From NAT127 sp041655035 (GTDB taxonomy: Bacteria > Pseudomonadota > Gammaproteobacteria > Pseudomonadales > Porticoccaceae), in contig JBAZCN010000172.1 in assembly GCA_041655035.1 (NCBI GenBank), positions 1 to 6,364 on the forward strand: a stretch of 6,364 nt of DNA, read 5' to 3'. This document shows positions 1 to 5,316 of the stretch, one piece after another. The notes beneath the pieces are model-generated. The model had not been told where the DNA came from and made no database searches. It saw only the letters and a program-made list of their open reading frames with translations. Each line of letters opens with the position of its first letter. Position 1 is the stretch's first letter. Made by a program: the position numbers and the translations under genes.

Positions 1-1
1 C

Positions 2-613
2 AGGGCTTGCGCCGAGGCCGTGGGCGGTGGCAACAAACTCTCCGATCTCACCGGTATCGGCAGACGCACTCTTGAGAACTATTTCAAGAACGAATCGGAG
101 CCGACCGCCAGCAAACTGGTGCTGATCGCTTCGACCGCCAATCGGTCAATCCGCTGGCTCCTCATCGGCGAGGAACAGGCGGCGGATATGGATGCCGAGT
201 TTGGTTATGTTCCCAAGCTCGACGTGGAAGTGTCGGCGGGGCATGGAACCCAGCCTTGCGATGAATCCCCTGGGGAAGTATATGCCTTTCGCAAGGCCTG
301 GCTGGCGGGAAAGGGCCTGTCAGTGAGAAGCCTCGCGGTCCTTACCGCCAGGGGCGACTCGATGGAACCCACCATTCCCGATGGCTCTACCCTGTTGATC
401 GACACCAGCGCCAACACGCTGGTGCAGGAGGGCATCTATGCGGTTCGCCTGGACGAGAGCCTCTATGTAAAGCGACTCCAGCGCAGCCCGGGCGGGAACA
501 TCGTGCTGATCAGTGACAACCCGCTCTACGCGCAACAGACGGTCCACCGGGAACATTACGCCGAGCACTTCAAGATCATCGGCAAGGTGGTGTGGGTCGG
601 GCACGATGTGTAA
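2..613 (+). CDS. LexA/CI-like S24 repressor, 5' end cut by window edge
   Basis: Likely a DNA-binding transcriptional repressor that inactivates itself by cleavage, as LexA and phage CI do. The frame is open to the left edge. A GTG at 20 could be read as a start, but coding resemblance continues upstream of it and the helix-turn-helix would lose its first helix, so the true start probably lies outside the window. Seen in order: an XRE-type helix-turn-helix (LSDLTGIGRRTLENYF, about 38-91) ending in a typical WLLIGE segment; a linker with an Ala-Gly pair in VSAGHG (236-241), the likely self-cleavage site; and an S24 peptidase domain with the catalytic Ser in GDSMEP (codon 359-361) and the catalytic Lys in YVKRL (codon 470-472). 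The Ser-Lys spacing of 37 residues equals that of E. coli LexA. The helix-turn-helix is phage-repressor-like rather than the winged helix of true LexA, so this is a CI/HTH-S24 regulator. Its target genes are not visible, and nothing else phage-like is in the window. Confidence 0.88.
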   Translation, partial: RACAEAVGGGNKLSDLTGIGRRTLENYFKNESEPTASKLVLIASTANRSIRWLLIGEEQAADMDAEFGYVPKLDVEVSAGHGTQPCDESPGEVYAFRKAWLAGKGLSVRSLAVLTARGDSMEPTIPDGSTLLIDTSANTLVQEGIYAVRLDESLYVKRLQRSPGGNIVLISDNPLYAQQTVHREHYAEHFKIIGKVVWVGHDV

Positions 614-639
614 TGTGCCGCCAAAGGCCGCCGCACCGC

Positions 640-751
640 GGTGCGCTTCGTTCCTCAGCGCACCCTATCGGAACTCAGCACAGCGGCGAACCTGCCTCGA
701 CGGCAAGTAGCGGCGCACGCCATAGGGTGTGCCGACGGCAGGAGGCGCACC
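640..751. repeat. REP-like inverted-repeat doublet, copy 1
   Basis: Two REP-like palindromes face each other. The left unit (640-668) has a 7-bp stem, GGTGCGC (640-646) with GCGCACC (658-664), followed by CTAT. The right unit (720-751) reads CCATAGGGTGTGCC...GGCGCACC, with an 8-bp stem containing one G-T pair. The right unit is a diverged reverse complement of the left. The 53 bp between the CTAT and ATAG ends do not resemble a gene. A 14-bp perfect palindrome (632-645, centre CCGCGG) overlaps the left edge. The doublet lies between two convergent genes, the usual place for REP elements, which can act as mRNA-stabilising or terminator-like hairpins. It starts 27 bp after the S24 repressor stop. 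Confidence 0.8.
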
Positions 752-770
752 GGCCGTACCGCCGCAATCC

Positions 771-882
771 GGTGCGCTTCATTCTTCAGCGCACCCTATG
801 GATCTCGAGCCAGCGATGGGTGAACCCCGATGACTGGCATCGCCACGTTCCCATAGGGTGTGCCGACGACAGGAGGCGCACC
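771..882. repeat. REP-like inverted-repeat doublet, copy 2
   Basis: A second doublet of the same length (112 bp), starting exactly 131 bp after the first. The left unit (771-799) differs from 640-668 at only two positions (GTTCCT against ATTCTT in the loop). The right unit (851-882) nearly matches 720-751. The 53-bp inner spacer has the same length as in copy 1 but is clearly diverged, keeping only patches such as CTC-AGC-CAGCG. The outer end of copy 1 (GCGCACCGG, 745-753) and the outer start of copy 2 (CCGGTGCGC, 769-777) form a further perfect 9-bp inverted repeat around 15 bases. The right end lies 34 bp from the stop codon of the crotonase gene, which reads toward it, so the hairpins may end or stabilise that transcript; no clear T-run is present. 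Confidence 0.8.
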
Positions 883-916
883 GGCGATGCTCACCCTGCG
901 CCGGCAGGCCCGCAGG

Positions 917-1708
917 TCAATCGAACACCGGCGGGCGCTTTTCGATAAACGCCATCACTGCTTCCCGGTGCTGGCCCGACTTGTGGGCCACCGCCTGGAA
1001 GCTGGCGGACATTTCCAACAGCGCCGGGTAACTGCTGGTCTGGCCTTCCCTCAGCAGGCGCTTGGTCATGCGCAGGGCCTCGCCGGGATTCCTGGCGATG
1101 CGTTGCGCCAGCGCCAGGGCTTCGTCCAGCAACTGCTCGTGGGGCACCACTTTGGAAACAAGCCCGCAGGCCAGTGCTTCATCGGCCTTGATCATGTCGC
1201 CGGTAAACGCCATCTCCGCCGCCTTCGACTGGCCCACCACCCTCGGCAGCAGCCAGGCGCCGCCGTCGCCGGGCACGATGCCCAGCTTGACGAAGCTCTC
1301 GGCAAAGGCGGCATTTTCAGAGGCGATACGGATATCGCACATGCAGGTGATGTCGTTTCCGGCGCCAATGGCCAAGCCGTTGACGGCGGCGATCAGCGGT
1401 ACCTCCAGGTTATACAGCGCCAGGGCGAGGCGCTGGATGCCATCGCGGTATTCGCGGCGGATCGCCGCCGGATCCATATCCTCATCGAAATATTTGCGCA
1501 TCGTCTTGACGTTGCCACCGGCGCTGAACGCCGGGCCATTGCCGGTGAGAATCGCCACCCGCACCGAGGTGTCGCCGTTGATCCGCTCGCAGGCGGCGAT
1601 GAACTCGGGGATCGCGGTATTGCCGGTGAGGGCGTTGCGGGTTTCGGCCTCATCCATGGTAAGGATGGCGACAGGGCCCTGCTGCTGGTAGTGAAGAAAT
1701 GTGTTCAT
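917..1708 (-). CDS. Crotonase-family enoyl-CoA hydratase/isomerase-like protein
   Basis: A 263-residue crotonase-fold protein, the usual length for the superfamily, whose members act on acyl-CoA thioesters in the cytoplasm. The first oxyanion-hole segment is AFSAGGN (60-66) and the second is NGLAIGAG (110-117). These are followed by CDIRIAS (124-130) and a GIVPGDGGAWLLPR block (143-156). Aligned by eye to rat mitochondrial hydratase, the first catalytic Glu (Glu144) is Asp119 and the second (Glu164) is Phe139, so classical hydration chemistry is doubtful. Asp148 in the PGDGG turn resembles the acidic residue of isomerase-type members such as PaaG. Substrate and reaction are unknown; an isomerase or other CoA-ester reaction is possible. 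The ATG start has an AGGA ribosome site (complement of 1715-1718) at suitable distance. A TetR gene lies 75 bp upstream on the same strand and probably regulates it (inference). Confidence 0.9.
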   Translation of the reverse strand: MNTFLHYQQQGPVAILTMDEAETRNALTGNTAIPEFIAACERINGDTSVRVAILTGNGPAFSAGGNVKTMRKYFDEDMDPAAIRREYRDGIQRLALALYNLEVPLIAAVNGLAIGAGNDITCMCDIRIASENAAFAESFVKLGIVPGDGGAWLLPRVVGQSKAAEMAFTGDMIKADEALACGLVSKVVPHEQLLDEALALAQRIARNPGEALRMTKRLLREGQTSSYPALLEMSASFQAVAHKSGQHREAVMAFIEKRPPVFD

Positions 1709-1732
1709 GAAAGATCCTGCGCTCGAAAAACT

Positions 1733-1742
1733 GATAATCCGA
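1733..1742. promoter_or_regulatory. Candidate TetR operator upstream of the crotonase gene
   Basis: The motif GATAATCCGA lies 25 bp upstream of the crotonase start. It matches GATAATTCGG (2514-2523, opposite strand) at the tetR promoter in eight of ten positions, the two differences being transitions. It sits inside an imperfect dyad, AACTG (1729-1733) and CAGTT (1743-1747). I could not find a convincing sigma-70 promoter for the crotonase gene in the 52 bp between the terminator and the start codon. The role as an operator is inference from the shared motif. Confidence 0.3.
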
Positions 1743-1756
1743 CAGTTGCAAGCCGC

Positions 1757-1780
1757 CAGAAAAGCGCCATGCGGCGCTTT
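1757..1780 (-). terminator. Rho-independent terminator after tetR
   Basis: A perfect 8-bp stem, AAAGCGCC and GGCGCTTT (1773-1780 and 1761-1768), closes a 4-base loop. On the minus strand it continues as TTTTCT. It begins 3 bp after the tetR stop codon. The T-run is short, so termination may be partial, leaving some read-through into the crotonase gene. Confidence 0.6.
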
Positions 1781-1783
1781 CGA

Positions 1784-2443
1784 TCAACGGGGCAAACGGC
1801 CCCAGCTGTGGCAACTCTCGATGGTCTTGGCGATGATACGGGCCTGGGATGCCTTGAGGCGCTTGATTCCCACGCCTTTGTGGACGATCCCTGGATTCAG
1901 CGCGGCGAGCTTTTCCATTGCCGCGTGGAGCACGCTGGCGAGGGCAAAGGCATCGCCCCGGGAAATCTGTCCGTCCTCTCCCGCCGCCTCGAGAATCCGG
2001 TTCACATAAAAGGTCAGCTCCGGCACGTAGGCATCCATGCGCAGCTTGTCGAACAGCGGGTCGCCGCGGTCCGCTTCCAGGTTGCGGAAACGCAGTACCT
2101 CGCGATGCCGGTTCCACACCGCGTGGAATTTTTCCACCAGTTCGAGGGCCGCCTCTTCGAGGTCATCGGCGGGCCAGGGGCGGTCGAGAGCGGCCAGGGT
2201 CCTTTCGACATCCTTGCCAGCCAGTTCCGCCAGGGCAAAAAGCACGTCCTTGATATCGTCGAAGTACATGTAGAAGGTCGCCGACGAGGTACCCGCCTCC
2301 TTGGCCACCGAGACCGCGGTCAGCTCGACGGGGGAATGCGTTTTCATCAGCCTCTCAGCCGCGTCCATCAATCGCTTGCGGGTGGCAAGCCCCTTGGGCC
2401 CGAGCGTCTGGCCCTGTTTGTTACTGGTGACTGGTGTGTTCAC
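1784..2443 (-). CDS. TetR-family transcriptional regulator
   Basis: A 219-residue one-component regulator. The TetR N-terminal DNA-binding domain spans about residues 21-68, with the helix-turn-helix in LTAVSVAKEAGTSSATFYMYF (split here as LTAVSVAKEAG, 41-51, then TSSATFYMYF, 52-61), which is highly characteristic of the family. The remaining 150 residues are helical and would form the ligand-binding and dimer domain, which is not conserved enough to name a ligand. The start is GTG (complement of 2441-2443), backed by an AGGGA ribosome site (complement of 2449-2453) five bases away. The gene precedes a crotonase gene on the same strand and diverges from glcDEF. In many bacteria TetR proteins next to acyl-CoA enzymes sense acyl-CoA or a pathway intermediate; that is a possibility here, not shown. 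A likely terminator directly follows the gene. Confidence 0.93.
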   Translation of the reverse strand: MNTPVTSNKQGQTLGPKGLATRKRLMDAAERLMKTHSPVELTAVSVAKEAGTSSATFYMYFDDIKDVLFALAELAGKDVERTLAALDRPWPADDLEEAALELVEKFHAVWNRHREVLRFRNLEADRGDPLFDKLRMDAYVPELTFYVNRILEAAGEDGQISRGDAFALASVLHAAMEKLAALNPGIVHKGVGIKRLKASQARIIAKTIESCHSWGRLPR

Positions 2444-2467
2444 ATTTTTCCCTGCGTTATGGATGCC

Positions 2468-2496
2468 GGGCCGCCGGCGAGTTTGCGCGGCGGCCC
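2468..2496 (-). other. GC-rich hairpin in the tetR leader
   Basis: A perfect 9-bp all-GC stem, GGGCCGCCG (2468-2476) with CGGCGGCCC (2488-2496), encloses an 11-base loop. It lies in the presumed tetR 5' leader, between the candidate promoter and the ribosome site, about 15 bases upstream of the latter. No T-run follows on either strand, so it is not an ordinary intrinsic terminator. It may affect mRNA stability or access to the start; this is inference. Confidence 0.45.
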
Positions 2497-2513
2497 ACCG
2501 GCGCTGAAAATAT

Positions 2514-2523
2514 CCGAATTATC
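2514..2523 (-). promoter_or_regulatory. Candidate TetR operator at its own promoter
   Basis: The minus strand reads GATAATTCGG, the counterpart of GATAATCCGA at 1733-1742. It overlaps the candidate -10 box of tetR, where a bound repressor would block the polymerase. The site is not a clear palindrome, which weakens the case, since TetR dimers usually bind dyads. Confidence 0.3.
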
Positions 2524-2545
2524 TTATAACGCTTGCTCGCGCCAA
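2518..2545 (-). promoter_or_regulatory. Candidate sigma-70 promoter of tetR
   Basis: On the minus strand, TTGGCG (complement of 2540-2545) and GATAAT (complement of 2518-2523) are 16 bp apart. They match the consensus -35 and -10 at four and five of six bases. The patch is AT-rich against a GC-rich background. An overlapping alternative is TTGCTT with TATAAG, 15 bp apart. Transcription would start near 2511, giving a leader of roughly 68 bases. Confidence 0.45.
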
Positions 2546-2608
2546 GCAAAGCAGCCTCGCCGCCAGTAGGCACATCCCCGGATTCCCCGCCTCGACCGGC
2601 ACATCATC

Positions 2609-2637
2609 TTGACCTGCCCCGCGCGCTGATGCATAGT
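2609..2637 (+). promoter_or_regulatory. Candidate sigma-70 promoter of glcDEF
   Basis: TTGACC (2609-2614) and CATAGT (2632-2637) are 17 bp apart, matching the -35 and -10 consensus at five and four of six bases. The start of transcription would be near 2644, about 105 bases upstream of glcD. The inverted repeat at 2662-2676 would then lie just downstream of the start, a repressor-like position. Confidence 0.35.
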
Positions 2638-2661
2638 TCATAACTGTTACTTTGTCAGCTT

Positions 2662-2676
2662 TTGACCAGCAGTCAA
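2662..2676. promoter_or_regulatory. Inverted repeat TTGAC-N5-GTCAA upstream of glcD
   Basis: A perfect 5-bp dyad separated by CAGCA, 72 bp upstream of the glcD start. The left half is part of TTTTGACC, repeated at 2699-2706 in a similar context (GCTTTTGACCAGC against GGTTTTGACCGGC). A third TTGACC is at 2609-2614. The symmetry and position suit an operator for a dimeric regulator. GlcC, the GntR-type regulator of E. coli glc, is the natural candidate by pathway but is not encoded in the window, and the sequence does not identify the protein. Confidence 0.35.
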
Positions 2677-2748
2677 GCATAAATCACCACCGACAAGGTT
2701 TTGACCGGCCGCCAGCCTGCCGGACCACCCGGACCCACGTGATCCCGC

Positions 2749-4233
2749 ATGAATTTTGAGAACGACAGCCGCTTCGACGTCGACCCCCAACAGTTGCTGG
2801 CGGCATTGCGCCAATGCCTGCCGGCCGCCAGCCTCCTGTCGGAAACGGAGGATCTGCGCCCCTACGAATGCGACGGCCTGTCGGCCTACCGGCAACTGCC
2901 GCTTGCGGTGGCGCTGCCGGAAAACGAAGCCCAGGTGATCGCGGTGATGAAAACCTGCCACCGGCTCGGCGTTCCCATCGTGCCCCGGGGCGCCGGCACC
3001 GGCCTCTCCGGCGGCGCCCTGCCCCACGCCCAGGGCCTGGTGCTCTCCCTCGCCAGAATGAAGCAGATCCTCCGCCTCGACCGGCACCGGCAACTGGCGG
3101 TGGTCCAGCCCGGGGTGCGCAACCTCGCCATTTCCGAAGCCGCCGCGCCCCTCGGTCTGTACTATGCCCCCGACCCGTCTTCGCAGATCGCCTGCACCAT
3201 CGGCGGCAATGTCGCGGAAAATTCCGGTGGCGTGCACTGTCTCAAGTACGGCCTCACCGTGCACAACGTTCTTGGTATTCGCGCGGTGCTGGCCGACGGC
3301 ACGCCCATCCAGCTCGGCGGCGAAGCACCGGACAGCCCCGGCCTCGACCTGCTGGCACTGTGCGTCGGCTCCGAAGGACTGCTCGCCGTGGTTACCGAGG
3401 TGACGGTCAAGCTGACGCCAAAACCGCCCTGCGCACGCGTGGTAATGGCCTCGTTCGCCGATATCAACCAGGCCGGCGATGCCGTCGCCGCGATCATCGC
3501 CGCGGGGATCATTCCCGCCGGCCTGGAAATGATGGACAAGGCCGCCACCGCGGCGGTGGAGCCTTTCGTCAACGCCGGCTACGATCTCGACGCCGCCGCC
3601 ATCCTGCTGGTGGAATCCGACGGCACCGAGGAAGAAGTGGCCGAGGAAATCGCCCGTATCCGCGATGTCCTCAATGCCAGCGGCGCCAGTTCCCTGAAAG
3701 TTTCCACCAGCGAAGCGCAGCGATTGCTGTACTGGGCCGGGCGCAAGGCCGCCTTTCCCGCCATCGGTCGCATTTCGCCCGACTACTACTGCATGGACGG
3801 CACCATCCCCCGCAAGCACCTGGCCCGGATGCTGACCGCCATCGCCGCGATGGAGCAAAAATACGGTCTCGGCTGCGCCAACGTATTCCACGCCGGCGAC
3901 GGCAACCTCCACCCGCTGATCATGTTCGACGCCAACCGGCCGGGCGAGCTGGAGCGGGCCGAGGCGTTCGGCGCCGACATTCTCGAATTGTCCGTCGCCC
4001 TCGGCGGCTCGATCACCGGTGAACACGGCGTCGGCGCCGAAAAGATCGACCAGATGTGCGTCCAGTACAGCAGTGCGGCGCTGGAGCTGTTCCACGGCAT
4101 CAAGCGCAGCCTCGACCCGGCGGGGCTGCTCAATCCCGGCAAGGCCATCCCCTCTCTGCACCGCTGCGCAGAATACGGCGCAATGCGCGTCCACCAGGGC
4201 AAGCTGCCCTTCCCCGACCTGCCGAGATTCTGA
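2749..4233 (+). CDS. glcD: Glycolate oxidase (dehydrogenase) subunit GlcD, FAD-linked
   Basis: The catalytic flavoprotein subunit that oxidises glycolate (and D-lactate) to the 2-oxo acid. At 494 residues it is close to the 499 of E. coli GlcD and resembles it throughout. The N-terminal PCMH-type FAD-binding domain (about 50-230) has PRGAGTGLSGG (79-89), PDPSS (141-145), GGNVAENSGG (152-161) and GSEG (207-210). The C-terminal FAD-oxidase domain has GRISPDYYCMDGT (340-352), the HAGDGNLHP metal/substrate motif (381-389), GEHGVG (424-429) and LDPAGLLNPGK (455-465). The ending HQGKLPFPDLPRF also matches. The ATG is the first possible start, because an in-frame TGA lies at 2740-2742; no good ribosome site precedes it (context GATCCCGC). 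It is the first gene of glcDEF, with glcE starting directly at its stop. Confidence 0.97.
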   Translation: MNFENDSRFDVDPQQLLAALRQCLPAASLLSETEDLRPYECDGLSAYRQLPLAVALPENEAQVIAVMKTCHRLGVPIVPRGAGTGLSGGALPHAQGLVLSLARMKQILRLDRHRQLAVVQPGVRNLAISEAAAPLGLYYAPDPSSQIACTIGGNVAENSGGVHCLKYGLTVHNVLGIRAVLADGTPIQLGGEAPDSPGLDLLALCVGSEGLLAVVTEVTVKLTPKPPCARVVMASFADINQAGDAVAAIIAAGIIPAGLEMMDKAATAAVEPFVNAGYDLDAAAILLVESDGTEEEVAEEIARIRDVLNASGASSLKVSTSEAQRLLYWAGRKAAFPAIGRISPDYYCMDGTIPRKHLARMLTAIAAMEQKYGLGCANVFHAGDGNLHPLIMFDANRPGELERAEAFGADILELSVALGGSITGEHGVGAEKIDQMCVQYSSAALELFHGIKRSLDPAGLLNPGKAIPSLHRCAEYGAMRVHQGKLPFPDLPRF

Positions 4234-5298
4234 ATGGACCCGATACTCAGCCAATGGGCGCAGTGCATCCGCGACGCCGCCAGCGGCAACCCCCTGCGCC
4301 TGCGCGGCGGCGGCAGCAAGGACTTCTACGGCAACCCGGCGACCGGTGAACTGCTCGACACCCGCGACTACCGGGGCATCGTCAGCTACGAACCCACCGA
4401 ATTGGTGATCACCGCCCGCTGCGGCACCCCGCTTGCCGAGCTCGAGGCCACGCTCGCCGCGCACAACCAGGTGCTGGCCTTCGAGCCGCCGCACTTCGGC
4501 GCCGCCACCTCCGCCACGGTCGGCGGCGCGGTGGCCGCCGGGCTTGCCGGCCCGCGCCGGCTGCAAGCGGGGCCGCTGCGGGATTTCGTGCTCGGCGCGC
4601 GGCTGCTGGACGGCCGCGGCCAAGTGGTGGATTTCGGCGGACAGGTGATGAAAAATGTCGCCGGCTACGACGTCTCCCGGTTGCTGGCGGGCAGTCTCGG
4701 CATTCTCGGGGTGATCGCCGAGGTGTCGCTCAAGGTGCTGCCGAAACCGATGGCGGAAACCACCCTGGCCATCGCCGCCAGCGAAACCGACGCCCTCCGG
4801 CTGGTCGGCCGCTGGCGCGGCCAACCCCTGCCGGTCGCCGCTACCGCCTGGTACCAGGGCCGGCTCCAGGTACGCTTGTGCGGCGCCAGTGCCGCCGTCG
4901 CCGCGGCCAGCCGCCAGCTCGGTGGCGACCACCTCGATGCCGCCGAATCCGTCGTTTTCTGGCGCCGGCTGCGCGACCAGCAACTGCCGTTTTTCAGCGC
5001 CGGCGAGGCGCCGCTGTGGCGCCTCGCCGTGCCCGCCGACGTCGCCGCCCTCGATCTCGGCGAAACCCTGATCGAGTGGAGCGGCGGCCAGCGCTGGCTG
5101 CGCGGCGAGTTTGCCGCGGACCAGCTCCGCGCCACGGCGGCGGCCCTGGGCGGCAGCGCCACCCTGTTTCGCGGCGCCGGCGCCACCCCGGCCTTTGCGC
5201 CCCCGGCGCCGGCGCTGCTGCAATTGCACCGCCGCCTCAAGGCGCAGTTCGACCCGGCGGGGATCTTCAACCCCGGGCGGCTGTATCCCCAGCTATAG
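4234..5298 (+). CDS. glcE: Glycolate oxidase subunit GlcE, FAD-binding
   Basis: The second flavin-type subunit of glycolate dehydrogenase, required for activity in E. coli along with GlcD and GlcF. Its 354 residues compare with 350 in E. coli. It has a PCMH-type FAD-binding fold like GlcD but a much shorter C-terminal part: RGGGSKDFYGNP (24-35), YEPTELVITARCGTPL (52-67), GLAGPRR (103-109), GGQVMKNVAGYDVSRL (135-150) and the terminal FDPAGIFNPGR (339-349). The region around 180-335 is less conserved and rich in Ala and Arg. The ATG follows the glcD TGA with no base between, and there is no clear ribosome site of its own, so translation is probably coupled to glcD. glcF begins 18 bp downstream. 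Confidence 0.95.
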   Translation: MDPILSQWAQCIRDAASGNPLRLRGGGSKDFYGNPATGELLDTRDYRGIVSYEPTELVITARCGTPLAELEATLAAHNQVLAFEPPHFGAATSATVGGAVAAGLAGPRRLQAGPLRDFVLGARLLDGRGQVVDFGGQVMKNVAGYDVSRLLAGSLGILGVIAEVSLKVLPKPMAETTLAIAASETDALRLVGRWRGQPLPVAATAWYQGRLQVRLCGASAAVAAASRQLGGDHLDAAESVVFWRRLRDQQLPFFSAGEAPLWRLAVPADVAALDLGETLIEWSGGQRWLRGEFAADQLRATAAALGGSATLFRGAGATPAFAPPAPALLQLHRRLKAQFDPAGIFNPGRLYPQL

Positions 5299-5316
5299 GC
5301 GCCAGAGGAATCGTCG

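Noticed and set aside
20..22. GTG as the start of the S24 repressor gene
   Set aside because: The frame stays open to the left edge and the codons before it fit the first helix of the helix-turn-helix; starting here would truncate the DNA-binding domain.
640..882. A CRISPR-like array (repeats with equal-length spacers)
   Set aside because: Repeats alternate in orientation rather than being direct, there are only two periods, the period is far too long, and no cas gene is present. REP-like elements explain it better.
895..908. A small hairpin, CCTGC-GCCG-GCAGG, just after the crotonase stop, as a terminator
   Set aside because: The stem is only 5 bp and no T-run follows on the minus strand; it may simply be background in GC-rich DNA.
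592..948. Short open frames running through the REP array
   Set aside because: They translate the palindromes themselves, overlap the end of the S24 gene and the crotonase gene, and lack ribosome sites.
860..2569. A 569-codon open frame on the plus strand, antisense to the crotonase and tetR genes
   Set aside because: It crosses two recognisable genes and the terminator between them; its translation has no domain signature. It is a GC-bias shadow.
2647..5229. An 860-codon open frame on the minus strand, antisense to glcD and glcE
   Set aside because: It mirrors two clearly identified genes. Its product is low-complexity Gly/Ala/Arg/Gln-rich and resembles no family, as expected where high GC at third positions removes stop codons from the opposite strand.
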